NCBI RefSeq assembly: GCF_024436375.1
Contig: NZ_JAFMZM010000004.1
Location: 186,001 to 250,000 of the forward strand
Reading direction: 5' to 3'
Source of the DNA: Nocardioides astragali
Lineage (GTDB): Bacteria > Actinomycetota > Actinomycetes > Propionibacteriales > Nocardioidaceae
DNA length: 64,000 bases
Part shown: piece after piece, positions 36,158 to 45,253 of the stretch
Position numbering within the stretch: position 1 is the stretch's first letter
Layout of the letters: each line of letters opens with the position of its first letter
Position numbers and translations under genes: made by a program
Notes under the pieces: generated by a model
What the model was told of the DNA's origin: nothing
The model's database searches: none
The model's input: the letters and a program-made list of their open reading frames with translations, nothing else

Positions 36158-37243
36158 CTAGCCCACGCACCCGTCCAGGGCTGCGCGCAGGTCCTCCCAG
36201 AGGTCCTCGACGTCCTCGACGCCGACCGAGAGCCGCACCAGCCCGGCGGGGATGGTCGCGGCCTCCGCCTTCCAGCGGCGCCGGCGCTCCAGCGTCGACT
36301 CGACTCCACCGAGCGAGGTGGCGTGCACCCACAGGCGGGTCTTGCGGCTGAGCAGGTCGCCGGCCACCTCGCCCTGGGAGAGGACGATGCTGACGATCGC
36401 GCCGAAGCCGGGGTAGCGGACCTCGGACAGCGCAGGGTGCTCGGCCAGTCGGCGTACGAGCTCCTGCGCGTTGGCCTGCGCGCGCTCGACGCGCAGGTGC
36501 AGCGTACGCAGGCCACGCAGGGTCAGCCAGGCCTCGAACGGGCCGGGGATCGCGCCGACGAGGTCGCGGCGTCCCTTGAGCACGGCATGGAGGTCGTCGT
36601 CCCTGGTGACGATCGCGCCCATCTGCACGTCGGAGTGGCCGGCGAGGTACTTGGTCGCCGAGTGCAGCACGAGGTCGACACCGTCCTCCAGGGGGCGCTG
36701 GAGCAGGGGAGTGGCAAAGGTGTTGTCGACGACGACGTAGGCACCGGCCTCGTGCGCCGCGGCCGTGATGGTGGCGATGTCGGCGATCTCGAGGGCGGGG
36801 TTTGTGGGCGACTCCAGCCACACGAGCGCCGCGTCGGCGCACGCGGCGACCACGGCCTCGGTGTCGGTGATGTCGACGAGCTCGGCCCTGAGCCGCCCGC
36901 GCGACTCCAGGTCGGCAAGCTGCATGATCGTGCCGGTGTAGGCGTGCCGGGGTGCCACGACCTTGCCGTCGGCTCCGACGAGGTCGAGCACCGTCGATGC
37001 CGCGGCCAGGCCCGAGGAGAAGGTCAGGCACCGTCCGCCCTCGAGCGCGCCGAGCGCGTCCTCGAGGGCGGTCCACGTCGGGTTGCCGTAGCGGCCGTAC
37101 TCCACGTCGCCGCCCGCGACGTAGGTCGAGGCCATCGTGATCGGCACGTTGAGCGGGGCGTCCGGAGTCTTCTCGGGACGACCGGCGGTGACGGCGATCG
37201 TGCCGGGCCGGAGGGGCGAGCTCGATGTCGGGTCTGCAGCCAT
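36158..37243 (-). CDS. Cys/Met metabolism PLP-dependent enzyme (cystathionine gamma-lyase/synthase type)
   Basis: 361 aa fold-type I enzyme. The PLP Lys lies in LHSATKYLAGHSD (about residue 186); VDNTFATPLLQRP (about 166) and the N-terminal YGRYGNPTW fit the family. RLSVGVEDVEDL closes the domain as usual. The exact reaction (gamma-lyase, gamma-synthase or sulfhydrylase) cannot be settled by sequence alone. The start ATG at 37243 has TACGCT exactly 7 bases upstream on the minus strand, so the mRNA is probably leaderless; it is divergent from ddl with only 32 bases between. Confidence 0.88.
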   Translation of the reverse strand: MAADPTSSSPLRPGTIAVTAGRPEKTPDAPLNVPITMASTYVAGGDVEYGRYGNPTWTALEDALGALEGGRCLTFSSGLAAASTVLDLVGADGKVVAPRHAYTGTIMQLADLESRGRLRAELVDITDTEAVVAACADAALVWLESPTNPALEIADIATITAAAHEAGAYVVVDNTFATPLLQRPLEDGVDLVLHSATKYLAGHSDVQMGAIVTRDDDLHAVLKGRRDLVGAIPGPFEAWLTLRGLRTLHLRVERAQANAQELVRRLAEHPALSEVRYPGFGAIVSIVLSQGEVAGDLLSRKTRLWVHATSLGGVESTLERRRRWKAEAATIPAGLVRLSVGVEDVEDLWEDLRAALDGCVG

Positions 37244-37250
37244 GCGCGCC

Positions 37251-37268
37251 AGCGTAGGTGGATAGGGT
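37251..37268. promoter_or_regulatory. Back-to-back leaderless promoters for the PLP enzyme and ddl
   Basis: Minus-strand TACGCT (37256-37251) and plus-strand TAGGGT (37263-37268) are each followed by exactly 7 bases and then an ATG (37243 and 37276). This is the actinobacterial leaderless pattern. The two -10 elements are 6 bases apart, so both promoters cannot easily be occupied together. Confidence 0.75.
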
Positions 37269-37275
37269 CGTGGCG

Positions 37276-38409
37276 ATGAACGACACCTCCCCAGGCAGCA
37301 CCCCGCGCAAGCCCCGCGTCGCCGTCGTCTTCGGCGGCCGCTCCTCCGAGCACGGCATCTCCTGCGTGACCGCGGGGAGCGTGCTGGCCGCGATCGACCG
37401 CGAGGCGTACGACGTGGTGCCGGTCGGCATCGCCACCGACGGGCGGTGGGTGCTGGAGGCCGACGAGCCCGCGCGGCTCGCGATCCACGGCAAGGACCTG
37501 CCCGAGGTCGACGCCGACCGGTCGCCGGTCGCCCTGATGGGGGCGCGCACGGGCACCGACCTGGTGGTCGCGGAGCCGGCCAGCGTCCCCTCGGTGATCG
37601 GGGAGGTCGACGTCGTCTTCCCACTGCTGCACGGGCCGTGGGGCGAGGACGGCACGCTGCAGGGCCTGCTCGAGATGGCCGGGGTGCGCTACGTCGGGTC
37701 CGGCGTGCTGGCCTCCGCCGTCGGCATGGACAAGTCCTTCATGAAGATCGTGCTGCAGTCGGCCGGTCTGCCGGTCACACCCGGCATCGTCGTCACCCTC
37801 ACGGAGTGGCAGCAGGACCCGATCGGCTGCCGCACGCGCGTGGAGGAGCTCGGGTTCCCGTCCTTCGCCAAGCCGGCGCGGGCCGGGTCGAGCATGGGCA
37901 TCAGCAAGGTCCACGACTCCTCGGAGATCGATGACGCGCTGGAGGAGGCGTTCCGCCACGACCCCAAGGTGCTGGTCGAGCAGTCGATGGAGGGCGCCCG
38001 CGAGGTGGAGTGCGGCGTCCTCGGCACTCTCGAGGGACCGCCCGAGACCTCCCGACCCGGCGAGGTCCGCACCGGCGGCGACCACGAGTTCTACGACTTC
38101 GAGGCCAAGTACCTCGCCGACCAGCACACCGAGATCGACATCCCCGCCGACCTCCCCGCCGAGACCGAGCAGGAGCTCCGCGTGATGGCGGTCCGTGCCT
38201 TCGAGGCGCTGTCCTGCGAGGGCCTGGCCCGGGTCGACTTCTTCGTGATGCCCGACGGGTCGCTCGTGATCAACGAGCTCAACACGATGCCGGGCTTCAC
38301 GCCCACCTCGATGTATCCCCAGCTCTGGGCGGCCACCGGGATGACCTATCCCGAGCTCGTCGACCGGCTCGTCCAGCTGGCGCTGAAGCGCGACACCGGC
38401 CTGCGCTGA
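37276..38409 (+). CDS. ddl: D-alanine--D-alanine ligase
   Basis: 377 aa. ATP-grasp enzyme joining two D-Ala for peptidoglycan. Motifs: VVFGGRSSEHGISCVTAGSV at the start, FPLLHGPWGEDGTLQGLLEM (about residue 116), the ATP-binding FAKPARAGSSMGISKV (about 197), and VINELNTMPGFTPTSMYPQL near the end with the Mg-binding NELN. The ATG at 37276 rather than an upstream GTG is supported by the leaderless -10 7 bases ahead. Length is normal for actinobacterial Ddl. Confidence 0.95.
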   Translation: MNDTSPGSTPRKPRVAVVFGGRSSEHGISCVTAGSVLAAIDREAYDVVPVGIATDGRWVLEADEPARLAIHGKDLPEVDADRSPVALMGARTGTDLVVAEPASVPSVIGEVDVVFPLLHGPWGEDGTLQGLLEMAGVRYVGSGVLASAVGMDKSFMKIVLQSAGLPVTPGIVVTLTEWQQDPIGCRTRVEELGFPSFAKPARAGSSMGISKVHDSSEIDDALEEAFRHDPKVLVEQSMEGAREVECGVLGTLEGPPETSRPGEVRTGGDHEFYDFEAKYLADQHTEIDIPADLPAETEQELRVMAVRAFEALSCEGLARVDFFVMPDGSLVINELNTMPGFTPTSMYPQLWAATGMTYPELVDRLVQLALKRDTGLR

Positions 38410-38422
38410 CCGTCTGCAGGGC

Positions 38423-38926
38423 CTACAGGCAGGGGAGTCCCTCGGACAGGTGCTCCTTCAGCGCCCGCGCGAGCTCGGCCAGGGCGCGGTCGACGCCCTC
38501 GGTGCGATGCCGCGCCGGCACCCGCACCTCGACGTACGGCGCCAGGGTGAGGGCGATCGGCGTCGCGTCCTCGTCCAGGTCGGAGAGCTGGTCGTCGGTG
38601 ACGTACCAGCCGACGCCCTTGATCACGCTGCACGCGGCGGCCGGCTCGTAGTCGGTCGGCTCCGGGACGCCGCACGTGAGGACGTACGCCGGATCGCCCC
38701 AGGCCGCGCCCAGTGCGTCGTCCGGCTCGACTGCCTGACGGCGCTCCCCGGCCAACGTGTCGGGAAGGTCGTCGACGAGCGCGCGGCAGGCAGCGCGGTC
38801 GGCCTCGGAGAGCTCGTGCTCGTCGATCGACACCGTGTCGCTGCTGCAGGCAGCCAGCAGGCACAGGACCGCGGACGCGACGACGCCCCGGCCCAACGGA
38901 GGGCCGAGGCGTCGTCGCAGGCGCAC
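38423..38926 (-). CDS. DUF3515 lipoprotein
   Basis: 167 aa. A basic N-terminus and hydrophobic GRGVVASAVLCLLAAC give a lipobox LLAAC (Cys about residue 27), so the protein is expected to be lipid-anchored outside the membrane. DUF3515 pattern: CRALVDDLPDTLAG, AWGDPAYVLTCGVPEP, and GVGWYVTDDQ, with three conserved Cys. Function unknown; the gene is regularly next to ddl and thiL in actinomycetes, which suggests an envelope role. Confidence 0.88.
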   Translation of the reverse strand: MRLRRRLGPPLGRGVVASAVLCLLAACSSDTVSIDEHELSEADRAACRALVDDLPDTLAGERRQAVEPDDALGAAWGDPAYVLTCGVPEPTDYEPAAACSVIKGVGWYVTDDQLSDLDEDATPIALTLAPYVEVRVPARHRTEGVDRALAELARALKEHLSEGLPCL

Positions 38927-38934
38927 GTGTGTCG

Positions 38935-39171
38935 TCAGATGTGCACGACCGGGCAGGTCAGGGTGCGGGTGATGCCGTCGAGGTTCTGCACCTTCGACAC
39001 CACGAGCTTGCCCAGCTCGTCGACGTTCTTGGCCTCGGCGCGGACGATCACGTCGTAGGGACCGGTGACGTCCTCAGCAAGCGTGACGCCGCTGACCTGA
39101 GCGATGGCCTTGGCCACCTCTGCGGCCTTGCCGACGTCGGTCTGGATCAGGATGTAGGCCTGGACGACCAT
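38935..39171 (-). CDS. Lrp/AsnC ligand-binding-domain protein without HTH
   Basis: 78 aa RAM-type domain (VQAYILIQTDVGKAAEVAKA, then VTGPYDVIVRAEAKNVDEL and VQNLDGITRTLTC). It is a complete stand-alone domain: there is no room for the usual DNA-binding half, and such short SiaR/RAM-like proteins are widespread next to thiL in actinomycetes. It probably forms rings that bind amino acids, modulating another regulator. The DUF3515 gene follows 8 bases downstream. Confidence 0.92.
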   Translation of the reverse strand: MVVQAYILIQTDVGKAAEVAKAIAQVSGVTLAEDVTGPYDVIVRAEAKNVDELGKLVVSKVQNLDGITRTLTCPVVHI

Positions 39172-39287
39172 CGTGGACTCCTCGGTCTCTTCAGCGGGTG
39201 TGACCGGGCCAACCTACCGCGCGACGCGGGCGGCCCGACAGGGGACGGGTGACTGTGATCACTGGCGCGGTCTGGTGGGATGGAGCC

Positions 39288-40238
39288 ATGGCCCAGACAG
39301 CGGATGCAACGCTCGGCGAGCTGGGCGAGTTCGCCCTGATCTCGGAGCTGGTGAAGATCTTCGAGGGCGACGAGCACGTGCTGGTCGGGCCCGGTGACGA
39401 CGCGGCGGTGCTGCGGATCAAGCACGGCCACGTGGTGGTCTCCACCGACCTCATGGTCGAGGGCCGGCACTTCCGCCGCGACTGGGCCAGCGCCTCCGAC
39501 GTGGGCCACCGGGCCGCCGCGCAGAACCTCTCCGACATCAACGCGATGGGCGGCACCGCGCGGCACCTGACGATCGGGTTGGCCGCCCCCGCCGACCTCC
39601 CGGTCGCGTGGGCGCTCGACTTCGCCCGGGGCTTCGCCGAGGAGTGTGCGAGCGTCGGAGCCACCGTCGTGGGCGGCGACCTCACGCGTGCCGACGAGGT
39701 CGTCATCGCGGTGACAGTGCTCGGCCAGTGCACCCAGGCGCCCGTGCTTCGCTCGGGCGCACAGCCCGGCGACGTGCTCGCGCTGGTCGGTCGCCAGGGC
39801 TGGGCGGCCGGCGGGCTGGCCGTCCTGGGCCGAGGATTCCGCTCGCCGCGCGTGCTGGTGGAGGCCTACCGTCGCCCCGAACCGCCGTACGCCGCGGGCA
39901 GGGAGGCTGCCGAGGCCGGTGCGACCGCCCTGATCGACATCTCCGACGGACTGCTCGCCGAGGCCGGCCACCTCGCGGAGGCCAGCGGCGTCGCCATCGA
40001 CGTACGTCGTGACGCCTTCGAGATCCCCGAGCCCCTCCAGGCCGTGGGTGCGGCGCTGGGCGCCGACCCGCTGCAGTTCATCCTCGCCGGGGGCGACGAC
40101 CACGCCCTGCTCGCGACCTTCCCCGACGTCGCGTCGGTGCCGGCGGGGTGGCAGGTGGTCGGCGAGGTGCGGGAGGGCCAGGGCGTCACGGTCGACGGCG
40201 GCGAGCACGACGGCCCGACCGGCTGGACCCATTTCTAG
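39288..40238 (+). CDS. thiL: Thiamine-monophosphate kinase
   Basis: 316 aa. It phosphorylates TMP to the cofactor TPP. Start taken at the ATG of MAQTADATLGELGEF; a GTG 39 bases earlier gives a non-conserved lead. Motifs: LVGPGDDAAVL (Mg/ATP; about residue 34), STDLMVEGRHFR (about 52), NLSDINAMGG (about 79), VGGDLTRAD (about 130) and ISDGLLAEAGHLA (about 220). The terminator at 40265-40287 follows. GGAG precedes the ATG. Confidence 0.95.
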   Translation: MAQTADATLGELGEFALISELVKIFEGDEHVLVGPGDDAAVLRIKHGHVVVSTDLMVEGRHFRRDWASASDVGHRAAAQNLSDINAMGGTARHLTIGLAAPADLPVAWALDFARGFAEECASVGATVVGGDLTRADEVVIAVTVLGQCTQAPVLRSGAQPGDVLALVGRQGWAAGGLAVLGRGFRSPRVLVEAYRRPEPPYAAGREAAEAGATALIDISDGLLAEAGHLAEASGVAIDVRRDAFEIPEPLQAVGAALGADPLQFILAGGDDHALLATFPDVASVPAGWQVVGEVREGQGVTVDGGEHDGPTGWTHF

Positions 40239-40264
40239 CCCGCGCGTCCCCCAGGACGACGAAA

Positions 40265-40287
40265 CCCCCGCCGCAGAGCGACGGGGG
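40265..40287. terminator. Bidirectional terminator between thiL and rpmB
   Basis: CCCCCG and CGGGGG (40265-40270, 40282-40287) pair around an 11-base loop. Read on the minus strand it is followed by TTTC after the rpmB stop, so it should end rpmB; it can also end thiL. Confidence 0.75.
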
Positions 40288-40305
40288 CAACGTGCGGACG
40301 TCAGG

Positions 40306-40491
40306 TCAGCGGGCGACCTTGCCGGCCTTGAGGCAGCCGGTGCAGACGTTGAGGCGCTTGGGCGTACCGTTGACGGTTGCCCGGACCCGCTGGATGTTGG
40401 GGTTGAAGCGACGCTTCGTGATCTTGCGCGACCAGGGACGGTTGTTTCCGAAGCCCGGCTTCTTGGCGCAGATGTCGCAGACGGCAGCCAC
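40306..40491 (-). CDS. rpmB: 50S ribosomal protein L28
   Basis: 61 aa from a GTG start (VAAVCDICAKKPGFGNN). The two Cys pairs, CDIC and CTGC, form the zinc ribbon of the C+ type. KRRFNPNIQRV is conserved. A longer reading to 40692 is not supported. It stands alone, divergent from the DAK2 gene; the 247-base gap 40492-40738 should hold both promoters, but I cannot assign a clear pair there. Zinc-containing form suggests that a Zn-free paralogue may exist elsewhere. Confidence 0.95.
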   Translation of the reverse strand: MAAVCDICAKKPGFGNNRPWSRKITKRRFNPNIQRVRATVNGTPKRLNVCTGCLKAGKVAR

Positions 40492-40738
40492 CGTGCACTC
40501 CGATCCGTTCGAGGTTGATGTCATGGAGGCCCGCACCGCACGAAGGCGGAAACAGGCAACCGCGCAAGAGTAGCCGAGGATCTGCGGCGAGATGAAATCG
40601 CAGCACGGTCGGAGCGGGGCACTACCCTGTGGCGCGCGACACAGTGCAGCATCTGCACAGCAGATCCGTCCACACACCAGCCCACACGACACGCCCAGTC
40701 AGGCGGCCAGAGCACAGACCCGGGAGCACAGCGACTCG

Positions 40739-42394
40739 ATGGAGCCAGTCACCCACGGCATCACCCTGGACGGGATCGCGCGGTTCGTGGACATCGCGAC
40801 CGACGCTCTGTCCTCGGCGCGTGAGGAGATCGACGCCCTCAACGTCTATCCGGTCCCCGACGGCGACACCGGCACCAACATGTTCCTCACCGTCTCGGCC
40901 GCCCGCGACGAGCTGCGCGCCGCCCGCGCGGCCGACCCCGACCTCGGCCTCGAGGAGGGCATGGCGCTCCTCGCACGGGCCGCCCTCATGGGCGCGCGCG
41001 GCAACTCCGGTGTGATCCTCAGCCAGATGCTCCGGGCCTACGTCACCCACCTCGCTGGCGCCGGCACCGACGACCGCCGCGCCCAGACCATCGCCGCCGC
41101 CATGTCGTCGGCCACCGACGCCAGCTACGCCGCGGTCGGCACGCCGGTCGAGGGCACCATCCTCACCGTGGCCCGCGCCGCGTCCGACGCTGCGCTCGCG
41201 GCGGCCGAGAGCCCGGATGCCCGCGCCCGTGACGTCTTCACCGCAGCGGCGGCTGCCGCCCGCGTCGCTCTGGCCCGCACACCCGAGCAGCTCGCCGTGC
41301 TCGCCCAGGCGGGCGTCGTCGACGCCGGCGGACGCGGCCTCACCGTCGTGCTCGACGCCGTCGAGACGACCGCCACCGGCCGGCGCCCGATGCCGTACGC
41401 CGCTCCGATCGGCACGCACCACATCCCCGTCGCCACGGCCGTCCCGAGCGACGACCTCACCGAGGACGGACCGGCCTACGAGGTGATGTACCTCCTCGAG
41501 ACCAGTCCGGACGAGGAGGACGACGCGATCCTCGCGCTCCGCAAGACGCTGGCCGGGCTGGGGGACAGTCTGGTCGTCGTCGGCGGTGGCGGGCTGTGGA
41601 ACGTCCACGTGCACGTCGACGACGTGGGCGCCGCGATCGAGGCCGGCATCACGGCGGGTCGTCCCCACCGGGTCCGGGTCACGCACTTCGCGGAACAGAT
41701 CGCCGATCACCGCCAGAAGGCCTCGACGCGCACCGGGCGCAGGGTCGTGGCGGTGGCCGCGGGCCCGGGGCTGTCCGCGCTCTTCGAGTCCGCGGGCGCC
41801 GTCGTCGTCCTGGGCGGACCCGGCCAGCGCCCCTCCACGGGTCAGCTGCTGGAGGCGATCACCACCTGCGGGGCGGCCGAGGTGGTCGTGCTCCCCAACG
41901 ACGGCGACACGGTGCGTGCCGCCGAGATCGCCGCCCGCACCGCCGAGGCCGAGCACGACGTCGCCGTCGAGGTCATCCCGACCCATGCCCAGGTGCAGGG
42001 ACTCGCCGCGATCTCGGTCCACGAGCCGGGACGCGCCTTCGACGCCGACGTCCGCGAGATGACCGCAACCGCCCGTCACGCCCGCCACGGAGCGGTCACG
42101 GTCGCGTCCCGCCAGGCGATCACGATGGCCGGCCCCTGCGAGCCTGGCGACGCCCTCGGCGTCATCGCCGGCGACTTCGCCGTGGTCGGCTCCGACCTGG
42201 AGACGGTTGCCAATGACGTGCTCGAACGCCTCCTGGCCGGGGGTGGCGAGCTGGTCACCATCGTCTCGGGCGAGGGCGGTGTCGAGCTCGCCGACCGGGT
42301 CGCCGCACGCGTCGAGGAGCGCCACCCGCACGTCGACGTCGCCGTCCACGACGGCGGCCAGCCCCGCTACCCCCTCCTCGTCAGCGTCGAGTGA
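40739..42394 (+). CDS. DAK2/DegV-type kinase domain protein (FakA/YloV-like)
   Basis: 551 aa. The N-terminal DhaL domain carries NVYPVPDGDTGTNMFLT (about residue 33), RAALMGARGNSGVILSQML (about 80) and GTPVEGTILTVARAAS, all nucleotide-binding elements of the dihydroxyacetone-kinase ATPase domain. The rest matches YloV/FakA: a middle segment with GGGGLWNVHVHVDD and a C-terminal domain (VIVVL-type repeats, LPNDGDTVRAAEIA). In Firmicutes FakA phosphorylates fatty acids bound by FakB; in actinomycetes the role is likely but unproven. GGGAG lies 12 bases before the ATG. recG follows 15 bases after the stop. Confidence 0.88.
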   Translation: MEPVTHGITLDGIARFVDIATDALSSAREEIDALNVYPVPDGDTGTNMFLTVSAARDELRAARAADPDLGLEEGMALLARAALMGARGNSGVILSQMLRAYVTHLAGAGTDDRRAQTIAAAMSSATDASYAAVGTPVEGTILTVARAASDAALAAAESPDARARDVFTAAAAAARVALARTPEQLAVLAQAGVVDAGGRGLTVVLDAVETTATGRRPMPYAAPIGTHHIPVATAVPSDDLTEDGPAYEVMYLLETSPDEEDDAILALRKTLAGLGDSLVVVGGGGLWNVHVHVDDVGAAIEAGITAGRPHRVRVTHFAEQIADHRQKASTRTGRRVVAVAAGPGLSALFESAGAVVVLGGPGQRPSTGQLLEAITTCGAAEVVVLPNDGDTVRAAEIAARTAEAEHDVAVEVIPTHAQVQGLAAISVHEPGRAFDADVREMTATARHARHGAVTVASRQAITMAGPCEPGDALGVIAGDFAVVGSDLETVANDVLERLLAGGGELVTIVSGEGGVELADRVAARVEERHPHVDVAVHDGGQPRYPLLVSVE

Positions 42395-42409
42395 GCGGCC
42401 GCTAGCACG

Positions 42410-44617
42410 ATGGTCTCGATCACGCCGGACAGCCCGGTCGGAGCGGTCTTCGGCAACCACCACAAGAAGCGCAAGCTGGCCGAGGAGGGCCTCGGCCTCC
42501 GCACCGTCGGCGACCTGCTCCGGCACTTCCCGCGCCGCTACGTCGCCGCCGCGGAGCTGTCCGAGGTCACCACGCCCGTGGTCGGCGAGCAGCTGACCAT
42601 CGTCGGCGAGGTGCGCTCGTGCGTGAGCGCCCCGTTCACGGCCGGCAACCGCCGCCAGTGGCGTACGACGATCCGGTTGCGCACCGACGGCCCCGACTTC
42701 TCCGTGACGCTGTTCAGCCCCTACAAGAACCTTGCCGACCGGCACGAGTCCGAGTTCGGGGTGGGGAGCAGGGCCCTCTTCACCGGCAAGGCCAAGCAGT
42801 TCCGCGGCAGCTGGCAGCTCGAGCAGGCCCATGGCTTCGCCCTCGACGGCGAGGAGGGCGCGATGCTGAGCAAGCTGATCCCGGTCTACCCGCTGACCGC
42901 CAAGCTCTACACCTGGGACCTCCACAAGGTCATCAGCGCCGCCCTCGACCTGGTCACCGGGGTGCCCGACGTCTTCACCCCCGAGCTGCGCGAGCGGTTC
43001 GAGCTGCTCACGGTCATGCAGGCGCTGCGCTGGATCCACGGACCCGACGACTGGAGCCAGCTCGGTGCGGCCCAGAAGCGCTTCCGGTTCGAGGAGGCGC
43101 TGGTGCTCCAGCTGGTGCTGGCCCGCCGCCGGGCAGCCCACCGCGAGCAGGGGGCCCGGGCGCGGCCGGGTCGTCCCGACGGGCTGCTCGCCTCCTTCGA
43201 CGACCGGCTGCCCTTCGAGCTCACCGGCGGGCAGCGCGAGATCGGTGACCTCGTCGCCGCCGAGCTCGGGCGAGACCACCCGATGAACCGTCTCCTCCAG
43301 GGCGAGGTGGGCTCCGGCAAGACGCTGGTCGCGCTGCGCGCGATGCTGCAGGTCGTCGACTCCGGCGCCCAGGCCGCCCTCCTCGCCCCGACCGAGGTCC
43401 TCGCCCAGCAGCACCACCGCTCGATCTCGGGCCTGCTGGGAGACCTCGCGCAGGGCGGGATGCTCGGCGGCGCCGCCGACGCGACCAGTGTCGTGCTGCT
43501 CACCGGGTCGATGGGCAAGGCAGCCCGCCAGGAGGCGATGCTCAGGATCGTCACCGGCGAGGCAGGGATCGTCATCGGCACCCACGCGTTGCTCGAGGAC
43601 CGGGTCGAGTTCGCCGACCTCGGCCTCGTGGTCGTCGACGAGCAGCACCGCTTCGGCGTCGAGCAGCGCGCCGCGCTCACCGACAAGGCCGGCACCCCGC
43701 CGCACGTCCTGGTCATGACCGCGACCCCGATCCCGCGCACGGTCGCGATGACGGTGTTCGGCGACCTCGAGACCTCCGTGCTCGCGGAGCTCCCCGCGGG
43801 CCGCGCCCCGATCCAGACCAACGTGGTGCCGCTGGCCGACCAGCCGGGCTGGATCGAGCGCGTGTGGCAGCGGGTCCGCGAGGAGGTCGAGAAGGGGCAC
43901 CAGGTCTACGTCGTGTGCCCCCGCATCTCCGGTGACTCCGGCGAGGAGGGCGAGACCGACCAGGTCGACGTCGACGACGAGGGGGCCGAGATCCCGCCCA
44001 AGCGGGCGCTCGCCGCCGTGGAGGAGGTCCACGCCGAGCTCACCTCCGGGCCGCTGGCCGGACTGCGGACCGCCGTCCTCCACGGCCGCCTCGCCCCCGA
44101 CGAGAAGGACCGCACCATGCGGGCGTTCGCCGCCGGCGAGGTGGACGTGCTCGTCTCCACCACCGTGATCGAGGTCGGGGTCGACGTCCACAACGCGACC
44201 GCGATGGTGCTCCTCGACGCCGACCGCTTCGGCGTGTCCCAGCTCCACCAGCTGCGCGGCCGCGTCGGCCGAGGCGGCCTGCCGGGGCTCTGCCTCCTGG
44301 TCTCCCACGCCGAGGTCGGGTCGCCGGCCCGCGACCGGCTCGACGCGGTCGCCTCCACGACGGACGGCTTCGAGCTGAGCCGGGTCGACCTGGAGCAGCG
44401 GCGCGAGGGTGACGTGCTCGGCGCCAGCCAGTCCGGTTTCCGCTCGGGGCTGGTCTCGCTGCGCGTGCTGCGCGACGAGAAGACGATCGTGCGTGCCCGC
44501 GAGGCCGCAGAGGCGCTACTCTCCGAGGATCCCGCGCTCGCGCAGGCTCCTGACCTGGCCACTGCCGTCGCCGAGGTCGAGCGCTCCGCTGCGTCGGCCT
44601 ACATGGACAAGGGCTGA
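42410..44617 (+). CDS. recG: ATP-dependent DNA helicase RecG
   Basis: 735 aa. Remodels stalled forks and Holliday junctions. N-terminal wedge/OB domain (about residues 1-190; GLRTVGDLLRHFPRRY), Walker A GEVGSGKT at 298-305, VVVDEQHRFGVEQR (a DEQH variant of DExH, about 410), VMTATPIPRT, and the C-terminal helicase half with QLRGRVGRGG (about 615). Length matches actinobacterial RecG. It is followed after 25 bases by rsmD, the usual order. Confidence 0.96.
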   Translation: MVSITPDSPVGAVFGNHHKKRKLAEEGLGLRTVGDLLRHFPRRYVAAAELSEVTTPVVGEQLTIVGEVRSCVSAPFTAGNRRQWRTTIRLRTDGPDFSVTLFSPYKNLADRHESEFGVGSRALFTGKAKQFRGSWQLEQAHGFALDGEEGAMLSKLIPVYPLTAKLYTWDLHKVISAALDLVTGVPDVFTPELRERFELLTVMQALRWIHGPDDWSQLGAAQKRFRFEEALVLQLVLARRRAAHREQGARARPGRPDGLLASFDDRLPFELTGGQREIGDLVAAELGRDHPMNRLLQGEVGSGKTLVALRAMLQVVDSGAQAALLAPTEVLAQQHHRSISGLLGDLAQGGMLGGAADATSVVLLTGSMGKAARQEAMLRIVTGEAGIVIGTHALLEDRVEFADLGLVVVDEQHRFGVEQRAALTDKAGTPPHVLVMTATPIPRTVAMTVFGDLETSVLAELPAGRAPIQTNVVPLADQPGWIERVWQRVREEVEKGHQVYVVCPRISGDSGEEGETDQVDVDDEGAEIPPKRALAAVEEVHAELTSGPLAGLRTAVLHGRLAPDEKDRTMRAFAAGEVDVLVSTTVIEVGVDVHNATAMVLLDADRFGVSQLHQLRGRVGRGGLPGLCLLVSHAEVGSPARDRLDAVASTTDGFELSRVDLEQRREGDVLGASQSGFRSGLVSLRVLRDEKTIVRAREAAEALLSEDPALAQAPDLATAVAEVERSAASAYMDKG

Positions 44618-44642
44618 ATGGAGAAGGGCTGAGCGCGACGAC

Positions 44643-45212
44643 ATGACTCGGATCATCGGGGGAACGGCGGGGGGCCGCCGTCTGGAGACACCGCGTGGCC
44701 AGACGACCCGGCCCACGAGCGACCGCGTCCGCGAGGCACTGTTCTCCGCGATCGAGGCGCGCACCGGATCCCTCGACGGGCTGCGCTTCCTCGACCTCTA
44801 CGCCGGCTCCGGTGCGGTCGGCCTCGAAGCCTGGTCGCGGGGAGCCGGTGTGGTGACCATGGTCGAGCAGGACCGGCGTACGGCGGCGCTGATCACCCGC
44901 AACGCCGCCGGCTTGGGCTTCTCGCGTGCCCGCGTCCTCGCCGCGAGCGTCGCCACCGTGCTCCAGTCCCCGCCGACCGCCCCCTACGACCTGGTCTTCC
45001 TCGACCCGCCCTACCCGATGCCCGACGCCGACGTCGCCGCCGACCTGGCGGCGCTCGTCTCCCAGGGCTGGCTGGTGCCGGGTGCCCTGGTGATCGTCGA
45101 GCGGGCCGCCAAGCGCAGCGAGGTCGCCTGGCCCGACGGCATCGTCGAGGAACGCACGAAGCGCTACGGCGAGACCGCGCTTTGGTACGGTCACGCCACC
45201 CCGGCACCCTGA
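44643..45212 (+). CDS. rsmD: 16S rRNA (guanine(966)-N2)-methyltransferase
   Basis: 189 aa. Modifies G966 in the 30S subunit using SAM. Starts with [14 protein letters not shown], then [16 protein letters not shown], the SAM motif [19 protein letters not shown] (about residue 50) and the N6/N2-methylase DPPY (about 121). The ATG at 44643 is chosen by homology. The recG-rsmD-coaD order is conserved. Confidence 0.95.
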   Translation: MTRIIGGTAGGRRLETPRGQTTRPTSDRVREALFSAIEARTGSLDGLRFLDLYAGSGAVGLEAWSRGAGVVTMVEQDRRTAALITRNAAGLGFSRARVLAASVATVLQSPPTAPYDLVFLDPPYPMPDADVAADLAALVSQGWLVPGALVIVERAAKRSEVAWPDGIVEERTKRYGETALWYGHATPAP

Positions 45213-45253
45213 TCGATCCCGCTCAGGAGCCCCCCGCTCGAAGGGAGTCCCGC

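Noticed and set aside
35688..37655. A long minus-strand frame through the inverted repeat at 35888-36149
   Set aside because: It is in a frame different from the PLP enzyme, translates the repeat into RSER/SSGA-like low-complexity text, and has no homologous domain.
40622..44308. A 1228-codon open frame on the minus strand opposite the DAK2 gene and recG
   Set aside because: It is the mirror of two well-identified genes. High GC at third positions leaves the antisense frame stop-free; its composition (Arg/Gly/Val/Asp/His-rich, no motif) is typical of such shadows.
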